From the NCBI GenBank assembly GCA_944377145.1, contig CALWEH010000003.1:1-55654 (forward strand): a DNA stretch of 55,654 nucleotides, in the 5' to 3' direction. Position 1 is the stretch's first letter. Every line of letters starts with the position of its first letter. The position numbers and the translations under genes were made by a program. Shown one piece after another: positions 25,607 through 31,780 of this stretch. Below the pieces are notes generated by a model, which did not search any database, was not told the origin of the DNA, and saw nothing but the letters and a program-made list of their open reading frames with translations. The stretch comes from an uncultured Clostridia bacterium. Its GTDB lineage: Bacteria > Bacillota > Clostridia > Christensenellales > UBA1242.

Positions 25607-26044
25607 ATGAAACAAGTAGAAATTTATACAGATGGGGCTTGTAGCGGAAATCCTGGTTCAGGAGGATGGGGAGCTATTCTTTTTTATAAAAATAAACGAA
25701 AAGAAATAAGTGGATATAATATCCTTACAACAAATAATAAAATGGAATTAACAGCTCCTATTGAAGCATTAAAATTATTAAAAGAACCATGTGAAGTAAA
25801 ATTGTATTCTGATAGTGCATATTTAATAAATGCGTTTAATCAAGGTTGGATTGATAAATGGATAAAAAATAATTTTAAAAATTCAAACAAACGCCCTGTA
25901 GAAAATCAAGAATTATGGCAAGAATTAATAGATTTAAATAAAATTCATAAAATAGAGTGGATTAAAGTAAAAGGGCATAGTGATAATGAGTTTAATAACC
26001 GTTGCGATGAATTAGCTCGAGAAGAAATTAGTAAACATAACTAA
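25607..26044 (+). CDS. rnhA: Ribonuclease HI
   Basis: A 145-residue enzyme that degrades RNA in RNA:DNA hybrids. The four catalytic acidic residues are visible: Asp in YTDGACSGNPG, Glu in NKMELTAPIEAL, Asp in LYSDSAYLINAF and Asp in NNRCDELAREE, with the HSDNEF histidine loop. The reading starting at 25577 is rejected because it begins within the promoter. mRNA is probably leaderless. Confidence 0.95.
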   Translation: MKQVEIYTDGACSGNPGSGGWGAILFYKNKRKEISGYNILTTNNKMELTAPIEALKLLKEPCEVKLYSDSAYLINAFNQGWIDKWIKNNFKNSNKRPVENQELWQELIDLNKIHKIEWIKVKGHSDNEFNNRCDELAREEISKHN

Positions 26045-26052
26045 TATTTATT

Positions 26053-26080
26053 AAAAAAAGAGGGTAAACCTCTTTTTATT
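26053..26080. terminator. Bidirectional terminator between rnhA and lexA
   Basis: AAAAAAGAGG and CCTCTTTTT with a short loop; it overlaps the last codons of lexA at 26076-26080. Confidence 0.85.
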
Positions 26081-26678
26081 TAACTTCTGTTCTAATAACT
26101 CCTACCACTTTGCCTAATATAAGTACTTTTTCAGCATATTGAGGAGTATGTTTACTATCAGGTTGGAGTTTAAATAAATTAAATTCTTTATAAATTCTTG
26201 TAACTGTAGGCTTTTTATCTAACATTGCTACCACAATTTCTCCATTTCTTGCTACATTTTGCCTACTAACCACAACATAATCTTTATATAAAATGCCTGA
26301 ACTTGTCATAGAATCATCTTTTACTTGCATAATAAACATATCATAACCTTTAAATAATGACCCTGTAAAAGCAAAAGTTTCTACAATATTAACCTTATCT
26401 AATAAAGGAGCTCCCATTGAAAGTTCACCAATTACAGGCATAGTAACAAGATTTGAAGCGTCAAGTTTATTTTGAATAGTTTCCATCAACTGAATAGATC
26501 TATTTTTATAACACCCTTTAACAATTCTATTATCTTCTTCTAACTTGCGTAAATAATATGCCACAGTAGAAGTGGAACTTACTCCTATAGCATCTCCAAT
26601 TTCTCTAATAGTAGGAGGATACCCTTTTTCATTTATATAGCCTTTTATAAATTCATACGCTTGGTCTATTCTTCGCAT
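26076..26678 (-). CDS. lexA: LexA-family repressor with altered self-cleavage residues
   Basis: A 200-residue protein with the LexA winged helix (YPPTIREIGDAIGVSSTSTVAYYLRKLEE) and an S24 peptidase-like domain. The nucleophilic serine is present (VKDDSMTSSG). Two residues needed for SOS autocleavage in known LexA appear changed: the Ala-Gly scissile pair reads Met-Gly (ELSMGAPLL) and the general-base lysine in the usual TVKR element is threonine (PTVTRIYKE). It is therefore either a LexA that cannot cleave itself or a related repressor. It has a near-consensus promoter with an operator-like site, and lies beside the xer gene. Confidence 0.85.
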   Translation of the reverse strand: MRRIDQAYEFIKGYINEKGYPPTIREIGDAIGVSSTSTVAYYLRKLEEDNRIVKGCYKNRSIQLMETIQNKLDASNLVTMPVIGELSMGAPLLDKVNIVETFAFTGSLFKGYDMFIMQVKDDSMTSSGILYKDYVVVSRQNVARNGEIVVAMLDKKPTVTRIYKEFNLFKLQPDSKHTPQYAEKVLILGKVVGVIRTEVK

Positions 26679-26712
26679 ATTTTCTCCTAAAATTATTATT
26701 TTTTTTCAAAAA

Positions 26713-26752
26713 AGTATAACATATTTAAAATATACATGTCAAACATTGGTTC
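26713..26752 (-). promoter_or_regulatory. lexA promoter with LexA-box-like operator
   Basis: On the minus strand, TTGACA (26737-26742) and TATACT (26713-26718) are 18 bp apart. GAACCAATGTTT (26741-26752) touches the -35 box and fits GAAC-N4-GTTT, close to the Gram-positive SOS box (CGAACRNRYGTTYC). This suggests autorepression. Confidence 0.7.
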
Positions 26753-26760
26753 TAATTTTT

Positions 26761-27807
26761 TTAATTTTTATGTAATTTAACCTTATTCGCCACATCTTTT
26801 CTTATATTTTCGCTAATTGCAGCATAGTATTTTTTAGTAGTGTTTACATCTTTATGACCCAAAACTTCTGCAACTATTGATATATCTTTTGTTTCTCGAT
26901 ATAAATTTGTTCCATAGGTACTACGCAATTTATGTGGGCTAATTTTTTTGAGTGGGGCAGATATTCTAGCATATTTCTTTACTAAATTTTCTACTGAACG
27001 AACACCCATTCTTTTGCCTTGAATACTAATCCATAAAGCTTTTTCTGATTCTGGCAATTTTAAACTATCTCTAAAATCAAGATATTTAATTAAAGCATCT
27101 TTAATTTCATCTGAAAAATACAAAATCGCTTGTCCGCCACCTTTTCTTGTAACTTTAAAGCTATTATATTTAAAATCTATATCATCAACATTAAGTCCTA
27201 CAAGCTCACTTACACGAATTCCTGTTCCTAATAATAATGAAAGCATTGCTGTATCACGGGGGATAAATCTTTCAATATATTTTTGTTGATGCTCTCCAAA
27301 TCCTTCAAGAGTTTCACTTACTTTTAACAAATCTTCAACTTCATCTTCTTCTAACTTTATAATATCTTTCTTTATAATCTTTGGCATTTTTACTTTTGTA
27401 ACTACATTAGCTGAAATAAGGTCTTTATCAAACATAAACTGAAAAAATGACCTTACACTAGATAGTTTCCTTGCAAGACCTCTATCAGCATTAGAACGAA
27501 CAACACCTTCTTCATTATCATAGCTCATTAAATACGATACAAACCTCTCAATCATAAGGCTATCAATTTTATTTAAATCTTCAATTTGAATAGTTTGATT
27601 AGATTTATTAAAAAATGTTCGCTCGAAATTATATAAATATGTAAAAAATATTTTCAAATCTCTAGCATAATTAATACGTGTTAGGGGAGTAGTCCTTGAA
27701 GCAACACCTACAAAATATATGCTACAAAAACTAGGCAACTCATCTAACAATTCATTTAATTTTCTTAAATTTTTTCTATTCCTATCTATAAAATAATTAT
27801 CACTCAT
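26761..27807 (-). CDS. Tyrosine recombinase, XerS-like (candidate chromosome-dimer resolvase)
   Basis: A 348-residue tyrosine recombinase with an N-terminal SAM-like core-binding domain (about residues 30-140). Catalytic residues are visible: Arg in GTGIRVSELVGL, Lys in VTRKGGGQA, His-x-x-Arg in SPHKLRSTYGT, His in LGHKDVNTT and Tyr in TKKYYA. Length exceeds XerC/XerD (about 300) and resembles single-recombinase XerS (about 356). It lies 1.7 kb from the dif-like site, as xerS lies by difSL in streptococci. A 19-codon extension from a TTG at 27864 is possible; neither start has a good ribosome-binding site. Its place outside the prophage marks it as a host gene that the phage would exploit. 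Confidence 0.85.
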   Translation of the reverse strand: MSDNYFIDRNRKNLRKLNELLDELPSFCSIYFVGVASRTTPLTRINYARDLKIFFTYLYNFERTFFNKSNQTIQIEDLNKIDSLMIERFVSYLMSYDNEEGVVRSNADRGLARKLSSVRSFFQFMFDKDLISANVVTKVKMPKIIKKDIIKLEEDEVEDLLKVSETLEGFGEHQQKYIERFIPRDTAMLSLLLGTGIRVSELVGLNVDDIDFKYNSFKVTRKGGGQAILYFSDEIKDALIKYLDFRDSLKLPESEKALWISIQGKRMGVRSVENLVKKYARISAPLKKISPHKLRSTYGTNLYRETKDISIVAEVLGHKDVNTTKKYYAAISENIRKDVANKVKLHKN

Positions 27808-27828
27808 ATCAATATTATAACAATAACT

Positions 27829-27839
27829 GTTCGCAAAAT
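27829..27839 (-). promoter_or_regulatory. dif half-site copy at the 5' end of the xer gene
   Basis: TTTTGCGAACA on the minus strand is identical to the right arm of the dif-like site (29528-29538). It lies 21 bases upstream of the ATG at 27807, or inside the coding region if the TTG start is used. No partner arm is visible. It could bind the recombinase for autoregulation; this is inference. Confidence 0.45.
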
Positions 27840-27903
27840 CAACCAATTTATAATAATAATTCAAAAATTTTTAAATGAGAGGGAAAAGGAATATATTTAT
27901 TAG

Positions 27904-27932
27904 TTGCAAAAGTTGTGTTAACATGTTATACT
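27904..27932 (+). promoter_or_regulatory. serS promoter
   Basis: TTGCAA (27904-27909), 17 bp, TATACT (27927-27932), followed by an aggag ribosome-binding site before the ATG. No attenuator or T-box separates them. Confidence 0.7.
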
Positions 27933-27957
27933 TTAAATAATTTTATAGGAGTTATAT

Positions 27958-29247
27958 ATGATAGACATTAATTTAATAAGAAATAATCCTGAACTTGTTA
28001 AGGAAAATATTAAAAAGAAATTTCAAGACCATAAGTTGCCTTTAGTTGATAAAATTTTAGATTTAGATGCAAAAGTTCGTGATTTGCGAACAGAATGTGA
28101 TAATTTGCGTGCTACTCGTAATTTGATTAGCAATGAAATAGGCTCTTTAATGAAAAATAAGCTTATAGATGAAGCTAACGCAAAAAAACAGCAAGTTATT
28201 GATATAAATTCTCATTTAAGTGAATTAGAAGAAAAAGAAAATGAACTAAGTGCAGAGTTAAGAAAAAATATGCTTACAATTCCTAACATTATAGACCCAA
28301 GCGTTCCTATAGGTAAAGATGATAGTGAAAATGTAGAAAATGAGCGTTTTGGCGAGCCTATTGTTCCAGATTTTGAAATACCTTATCATGCAGACATTTT
28401 AGCAAGTTTTGATGGGGTAGATAAAGTTAGTGCATCTCGAACTAGTGGTAATGGTTTTTATTATTTAAAAGGTGATATGGCTCGTATTCATTCTGCTATG
28501 CTTTCTTATGCTCGTGATTTTATGATAGATAAAGGTTTTACTTATTATATACCTCCTTTTATGATTAGAGGAGATGTAGTAAATGGAGTTATGTCTTTTG
28601 AAGAAATGGATGCCATGATGTATAAGATAGAAGGTGAGGATTTATACTTAATTGGAACTAGTGAACATTCAATGATTGGAAAATTTAAAGAACAAATACT
28701 TCAAGAAAGCGAATTACCTATAACTTTAACAAGCTATTCTCCTTGCTTTAGAAAAGAAGTAGGTGCTCATGGAATTGAAGAAAGAGGTTTATATAGAGTT
28801 CACCAATTTGAAAAACAAGAAATGATTGTAATTTCTACACCAGCTGAAAGTATGGATTGGTATAACAAAATGTGGAGATTTACTGTAGACTTTTTCCGCA
28901 GTTTAGATATTCCTGTAAGAACTTTAGAATGTTGTAGTGGTGATTTGGCAGATTTGAAAGTTAAATCTTGTGATATTGAAGCTTGGAGCCCTCGTCAAAA
29001 AAAATATTTTGAAGTTGGTAGCTGTTCTATTTTAGGAGATGCTCAAGCTAGACGTTTGGGAATACGTATGAAAACAAGCGAGGGAAATCAATTCGTTCAT
29101 ACTCTTAATAACACTGTTCTTGCAACTCCAAGAGGCTTGATCGCTTTTATTGAAAACAATCTTCAAAAAGACGGTTCTATTAAAATTCCTAAAGCTTTGC
29201 AACCTTATATGGGCGGTAAATCTGTTATAACACCAAATACTAAATAA
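27958..29247 (+). CDS. serS: Seryl-tRNA synthetase
   Basis: A 429-residue class II synthetase. The N-terminal coiled-coil tRNA-binding arm spans about residues 25-105. Motif 2 is in SPCFRKEVGAHGIEERGLYRVHQFEK and motif 3 in NNTVLATPRGLIAFIENN (partial quotations). It charges tRNA-Ser and tRNA-Sec. It has its own promoter and terminator. Confidence 0.96.
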   Translation: MIDINLIRNNPELVKENIKKKFQDHKLPLVDKILDLDAKVRDLRTECDNLRATRNLISNEIGSLMKNKLIDEANAKKQQVIDINSHLSELEEKENELSAELRKNMLTIPNIIDPSVPIGKDDSENVENERFGEPIVPDFEIPYHADILASFDGVDKVSASRTSGNGFYYLKGDMARIHSAMLSYARDFMIDKGFTYYIPPFMIRGDVVNGVMSFEEMDAMMYKIEGEDLYLIGTSEHSMIGKFKEQILQESELPITLTSYSPCFRKEVGAHGIEERGLYRVHQFEKQEMIVISTPAESMDWYNKMWRFTVDFFRSLDIPVRTLECCSGDLADLKVKSCDIEAWSPRQKKYFEVGSCSILGDAQARRLGIRMKTSEGNQFVHTLNNTVLATPRGLIAFIENNLQKDGSIKIPKALQPYMGGKSVITPNTK

Positions 29248-29300
29248 AGTGTAGTAAATCGTATTATGCACACTATATAATGTATTATGTAAATTATATA

Positions 29301-29341
29301 AGATACTAGGAAAATATTATAATTTCTTAGTATCTTTTTTA
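29301..29341 (+). terminator. serS terminator
   Basis: AGATACTA and TAGTATCT, with inner GAAA/TTTC pairing, followed by a T-tract. The rest of the 29248-29510 interval holds no gene that I can support. Confidence 0.82.
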
Positions 29342-29510
29342 TTTTATATAAATAATGTTTTGTAAATACATATAAAAAGTATTGGAGAATAAATGATGTT
29401 AATAGAGATATAAAAACATTTAAAACGAAAAGATAAATAAAATTAAGATGTTTAATAAAAACTAAAATTTTAATAAAATTAAAAAAATGGAAACAGCAAA
29501 AAAGTTCAAG

Positions 29511-29557
29511 TTTTCGCAAAATCTGTATTTTGCGAACAATTTGATATATTCCATTTT
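29511..29557 (+). other. dif-like site and left prophage junction (attL)
   Basis: The dif-like core is TTTTCGCAAAA (29511-29521), a 6-bp spacer TCTGTA (29522-29527), then TTTTGCGAACA (29528-29538). The arms are inverted: TTCGCAAAAT and ATTTTGCGAA match perfectly over 10 bp. This 11-6-11 layout and partial similarity to E. coli dif fit a Xer site. The 39-bp stretch at 29519-29557 recurs exactly at 35116-35154. Confidence 0.82.
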
Positions 29558-29581
29558 AAGACCCCTACTATCCCCTATTTT

Positions 29582-29761
29582 CTATAGGTCATAGTTTTTA
29601 ACATAGTTTTCTAGTATTTCTCTTATAAAGCTAGTGTATCTTTTGCCTTTTTTTGAGGCTATTTCTATTAATCTGTCTTGAGTTTTAGTTGTTACTCTAG
29701 CTGCAATTTGTGTCATAGGTTCTATTTTAGGAATATCTCTTTTATTCGTTGTTTGTCTCAT
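29582..29761 (-). CDS. Ribbon-helix-helix DNA-binding protein, candidate prophage repressor
   Basis: A 59-residue Arc/CopG-like protein. A basic N-terminus precedes a beta-strand (QIAARVTT) and two helices (KTQDRLIEIASKKG, TSFIREILENYVKNY), the RHH pattern; such proteins bind DNA as dimers. The ATG at 29761 is chosen because ggaggtg lies about 10 nt upstream; a GTG at 29773 overlaps that site. It is the leftmost phage gene and has its own promoter carrying two repeats of an operator-like motif. It is the only recognisable DNA-binding regulator in the phage. Repressor function is inferred. Confidence 0.75.
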   Translation of the reverse strand: MRQTTNKRDIPKIEPMTQIAARVTTKTQDRLIEIASKKGKRYTSFIREILENYVKNYDL

Positions 29762-29783
29762 TAATTTTTTCACCTCCCTTTTC

Positions 29784-29839
29784 GTTTAGCATTTGTTATA
29801 CATTTTTATGATAAATTATTTGTTTAGCATTTGTCAAAC
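29784..29839 (-). promoter_or_regulatory. RHH gene promoter with two operator-like direct repeats
   Basis: Two 18-bp copies (29784-29801 and 29822-29839) share gtttagcatttgt and end in tatac or caaac, 16 of 18 identical. Within them lies ATTTGTYAWAC, also found twice at the structural promoter. On the minus strand, TTGACA at 29834 falls in the right copy with a TATCAT -10 candidate 18 bp on. Confidence 0.65.
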
Positions 29840-29872
29840 GATTTTCACAAAAATTTAAAAAAAATGAGAATT

Positions 29873-29998
29873 TTATTTCTCATCTTTATTTTTTTTATCT
29901 TCTTTCTTTTTCTTGAACTCTTGCTTATATATTTTTTCTACATAATATAATATAAAAATACTCATCACAAAGGTCATTATACCAAATATATCAAACAT
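29873..29998 (-). CDS. 41-residue single-pass membrane peptide, candidate lysis protein
   Basis: The frame encodes one N-terminal hydrophobic helix (FGIMTFVMSIFILYYV, about residues 5-20) followed by a strongly basic tail (EFKKKKEDKKNKDEK). It has an excellent ribosome-binding site (taggaggcaat before the ATG) and its own promoter (TTGACA at 30038-30043, TAATAT at 30015-30020, 17-bp spacer). Gokushoviruses lack the well-known lysis gene E of phiX174. A small membrane peptide with a charged tail fits a single-gene lysis protein by topology only; no sequence homology is claimed. A holin-like or immunity role is also possible. Confidence 0.65.
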   Translation of the reverse strand: MFDIFGIMTFVMSIFILYYVEKIYKQEFKKKKEDKKNKDEK

Positions 29999-30014
29999 AT
30001 TGCCTCCTATCCAG

Positions 30015-30043
30015 ATATTACAATACTTGTCATATTTTGTCAA
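30015..30043 (-). promoter_or_regulatory. Promoter of the 41-residue peptide gene with operator-like motif
   Basis: TTGACA and TAATAT with a 17-bp spacer on the minus strand. ACTTGTCATAT (30025-30035, + strand) in the spacer matches 9 of 11 positions of ATTTGTCATAC at the structural promoter. Confidence 0.6.
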
Positions 30044-30066
30044 TAAAAAAGCAGGCTATCGCCCGC
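30044..30066 (-). terminator. Phage terminator hairpin 1
   Basis: On the minus strand GCGGGC, loop GATA, GCCTGC (one G-U pair), then a T-run. It is preceded by gggaaaagtaagagag, also found in near-identical form before hairpin 2. Confidence 0.8.
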
Positions 30067-30106
30067 TCTCTTACTTTTCCCTTGCACCCTTATAGGATAC
30101 AATATA

Positions 30107-30136
30107 ATTATAGACTATTTATTCAAATAAAGTCAA
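30107..30136 (-). promoter_or_regulatory. Promoter that could drive a roughly 60-nt RNA
   Basis: On the minus strand TTGACT (30131-30136) and TATAAT (30107-30112), 18-bp spacer. The next feature downstream is terminator hairpin 1, with no start codon between that I can support, so the product would be a short RNA or read-through into the peptide gene. Confidence 0.45.
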
Positions 30137-30170
30137 GCAATTTACAAAAAATTATATAAAAATGCAGTGC

Positions 30171-30184
30171 AGAGGCTCGCCTCT
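30171..30184 (-). terminator. Phage hairpin 2 after the replication gene
   Basis: AGAGG, loop CGAG, CCTCT on the minus strand, beginning 14 bases beyond the VP4 stop; a T-run follows after gcactgca. Its upstream flank repeats that of hairpin 1. It may be a weak terminator or packaging/origin structure. Confidence 0.5.
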
Positions 30185-30197
30185 CTTATTTTTCCCT

Positions 30198-31199
30198 TTA
30201 TAAATTCGTCCTCTTTTTAAATAGCCTATTTTTTATTTCAAATTTGCTTTCTTGGTTATTGATATACTCATATTTAGATATATCTGTTTTATCTAAAATA
30301 TTATCCCACATTTTATCAGATTTAATTTTACGTTCTTCTTTAAGTTGTTTAAACCTATCTTCACATTCTTTTTCCATAAGTTTATCAAAGTATCTGCTTT
30401 TAACTTTTTTCAAACCTTTTTTGGTTACTGCATACATAGGTTTATCTTCAAAGAATTTTTCTTTATTATCCTCAAAGAATTCATTTGCAATACCTGGACG
30501 TCTACTCATGCAAGTATATTCTGGAACTTGTCCTCTTAACATATAATGTTCTTTACTATCACTCCCCTTGTATTTTTTAGTTACATAACCTGCAACATAT
30601 CTACAAGTTTCATAATTAACTTCGTTAAGGTCTACAAATCCTTTACCCCATAGCTTATCCATTGTTTTGCTTTTGAAAAGCATATTCTTTTCTTTGCTCC
30701 ACTCACATTTTGATATTTTATATGGTTTCATATCCTCAACTTTTAAGTTAAATAATATTATGTGATAGTGTGGTCTTCCACGTTCTTCACCATACTCACC
30801 ACATAAGAAAAACCTTATTTTTTGATTTTTATAATGTTTTCTTAACCTTTTCATAAAATCTTGATGGTCTTTCTTACGTAGCGTTACAGTGTCATAGACT
30901 TCACCTGTTTTAGGGTCAATACCTTTACTTCTTAGGATATTTTCATCGTTATAAGTTAATGTTAGCATGACATTATCAGTATATTTTTGAGCTTCTTTTA
31001 CACAACGAAAAGCCCATTCTTTAGCATGTTGTAGTCTACATTCAAGACATTGACCACATGGAATTCTATCAATTTTTGTATACCTTACATTATTTTTATA
31101 ATTATCTTCATCAATATTTGATAATATTTTTGTGAAAGGTATATTACCTTTTGGAGTATATTGATAACCTTGAATTCTATAATAAGTTCTGGTACACAT
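30198..31199 (-). CDS. Replication initiation protein VP4 (HUH endonuclease)
   Basis: A 333-residue gokushovirus-type replication protein that nicks the double-stranded form to begin rolling-circle replication. The HUH motif is GRPHYHIILFNL and the tyrosine motif is CRYVAGYVTKK (Tyr-x3-Tyr). An N-terminal Cys cluster PCGQCLECR is typical of the family. The start at 31199 is chosen because aggagatat lies immediately before the ATG; a longer frame from 31271 begins inside the intergenic hairpin. It lies downstream of VP2. Confidence 0.93.
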   Translation of the reverse strand: MCTRTYYRIQGYQYTPKGNIPFTKILSNIDEDNYKNNVRYTKIDRIPCGQCLECRLQHAKEWAFRCVKEAQKYTDNVMLTLTYNDENILRSKGIDPKTGEVYDTVTLRKKDHQDFMKRLRKHYKNQKIRFFLCGEYGEERGRPHYHIILFNLKVEDMKPYKISKCEWSKEKNMLFKSKTMDKLWGKGFVDLNEVNYETCRYVAGYVTKKYKGSDSKEHYMLRGQVPEYTCMSRRPGIANEFFEDNKEKFFEDKPMYAVTKKGLKKVKSRYFDKLMEKECEDRFKQLKEERKIKSDKMWDNILDKTDISKYEYINNQESKFEIKNRLFKKRTNL

Positions 31200-31263
31200 A
31201 TATCTCCTAAATACCAACCTCGAAAGAGGCGGCACATTTATTTCCTTGTTCTTAATTGTGCCG

Positions 31264-31286
31264 ACTGACACCTTTTTAGTGTCAGT
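31264..31286. repeat. Perfect hairpin between VP2 and VP4 genes
   Basis: ACTGACAC (31264-31271) and GTGTCAGT (31279-31286) with a 7-base loop and no T-tract. Its place in the only sizeable gap of the structural block suggests a replication, packaging or mRNA-processing structure. Confidence 0.7.
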
Positions 31287-31297
31287 TTGGATAAAAA

Positions 31298-31771
31298 TTA
31301 AATTTTAACTTTGTTTAAATCAGTAAAGAAACTTTTATTAAGTTCTTCAATATTTTTATATCCATTACGTTGTATATAAGCTGTAGCTTTACTAATTTGT
31401 TTTAGATTTACATCGTTATTTTTATTTTTATCATAGTTAAAAGCTGCTGCTAGATTAGCTGCTGAATTAATCATATCAAATGCAGTTGATGAGCTTCCAG
31501 ATGATTGAGCAGCTGCACCATGAGGTGTTGAAGCACCACTTGCTCCTCCACTATATGCCATAGCAGGATTTACTCCTGCTTTTATCATGTCTTCAGTGCC
31601 ACGTTGATAAGCAGTATTAGACATTTGGGTTTCCCAGTCACGTTGTTTTTGAGCTTCATCTGCACTGAATTTACGATTTTTTTTATTTTCATTAGCATTG
31701 ACTGCTGTACCTATTAAAGATCCAGCAAGTCCTAGTCCTCCAGCAATTAATCCACCTAATAAAAAACTCAT
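31298..31771 (-). CDS. DNA pilot protein VP2 (minor spike/pilot)
   Basis: A 157-residue protein with a hydrophobic, Gly-rich N-terminus (LLGGLIAGGLGLAGSLIG) followed by the gokushovirus VP2 signature NTAYQRGTEDMIKAGVNPAMAY and a Gly/Ala/Ser-rich stretch. VP2 guides the genome into the host during infection. It is short for the family, which often exceeds 200 residues, mostly through a reduced C-terminus. The start at 31771 has aggag 6 nt upstream; the ATG at 31777 overlaps that site. Confidence 0.88.
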   Translation of the reverse strand: MSFLLGGLIAGGLGLAGSLIGTAVNANENKKNRKFSADEAQKQRDWETQMSNTAYQRGTEDMIKAGVNPAMAYSGGASGASTPHGAAAQSSGSSSTAFDMINSAANLAAAFNYDKNKNNDVNLKQISKATAYIQRNGYKNIEELNKSFFTDLNKVKI

Positions 31772-31780
31772 AAGCATCTC

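Noticed and set aside
26761..27864. The tyrosine recombinase as a phage integrase
   Set aside because: It lies outside the prophage beyond serS, next to lexA, and matches the host Xer type; microviruses using dif carry no integrase.
29205..29519. A minus-strand reading frame between serS and the prophage
   Set aside because: It overlaps the serS terminator and has no ribosome-binding site or recognisable protein; it is AT-rich chance sequence.
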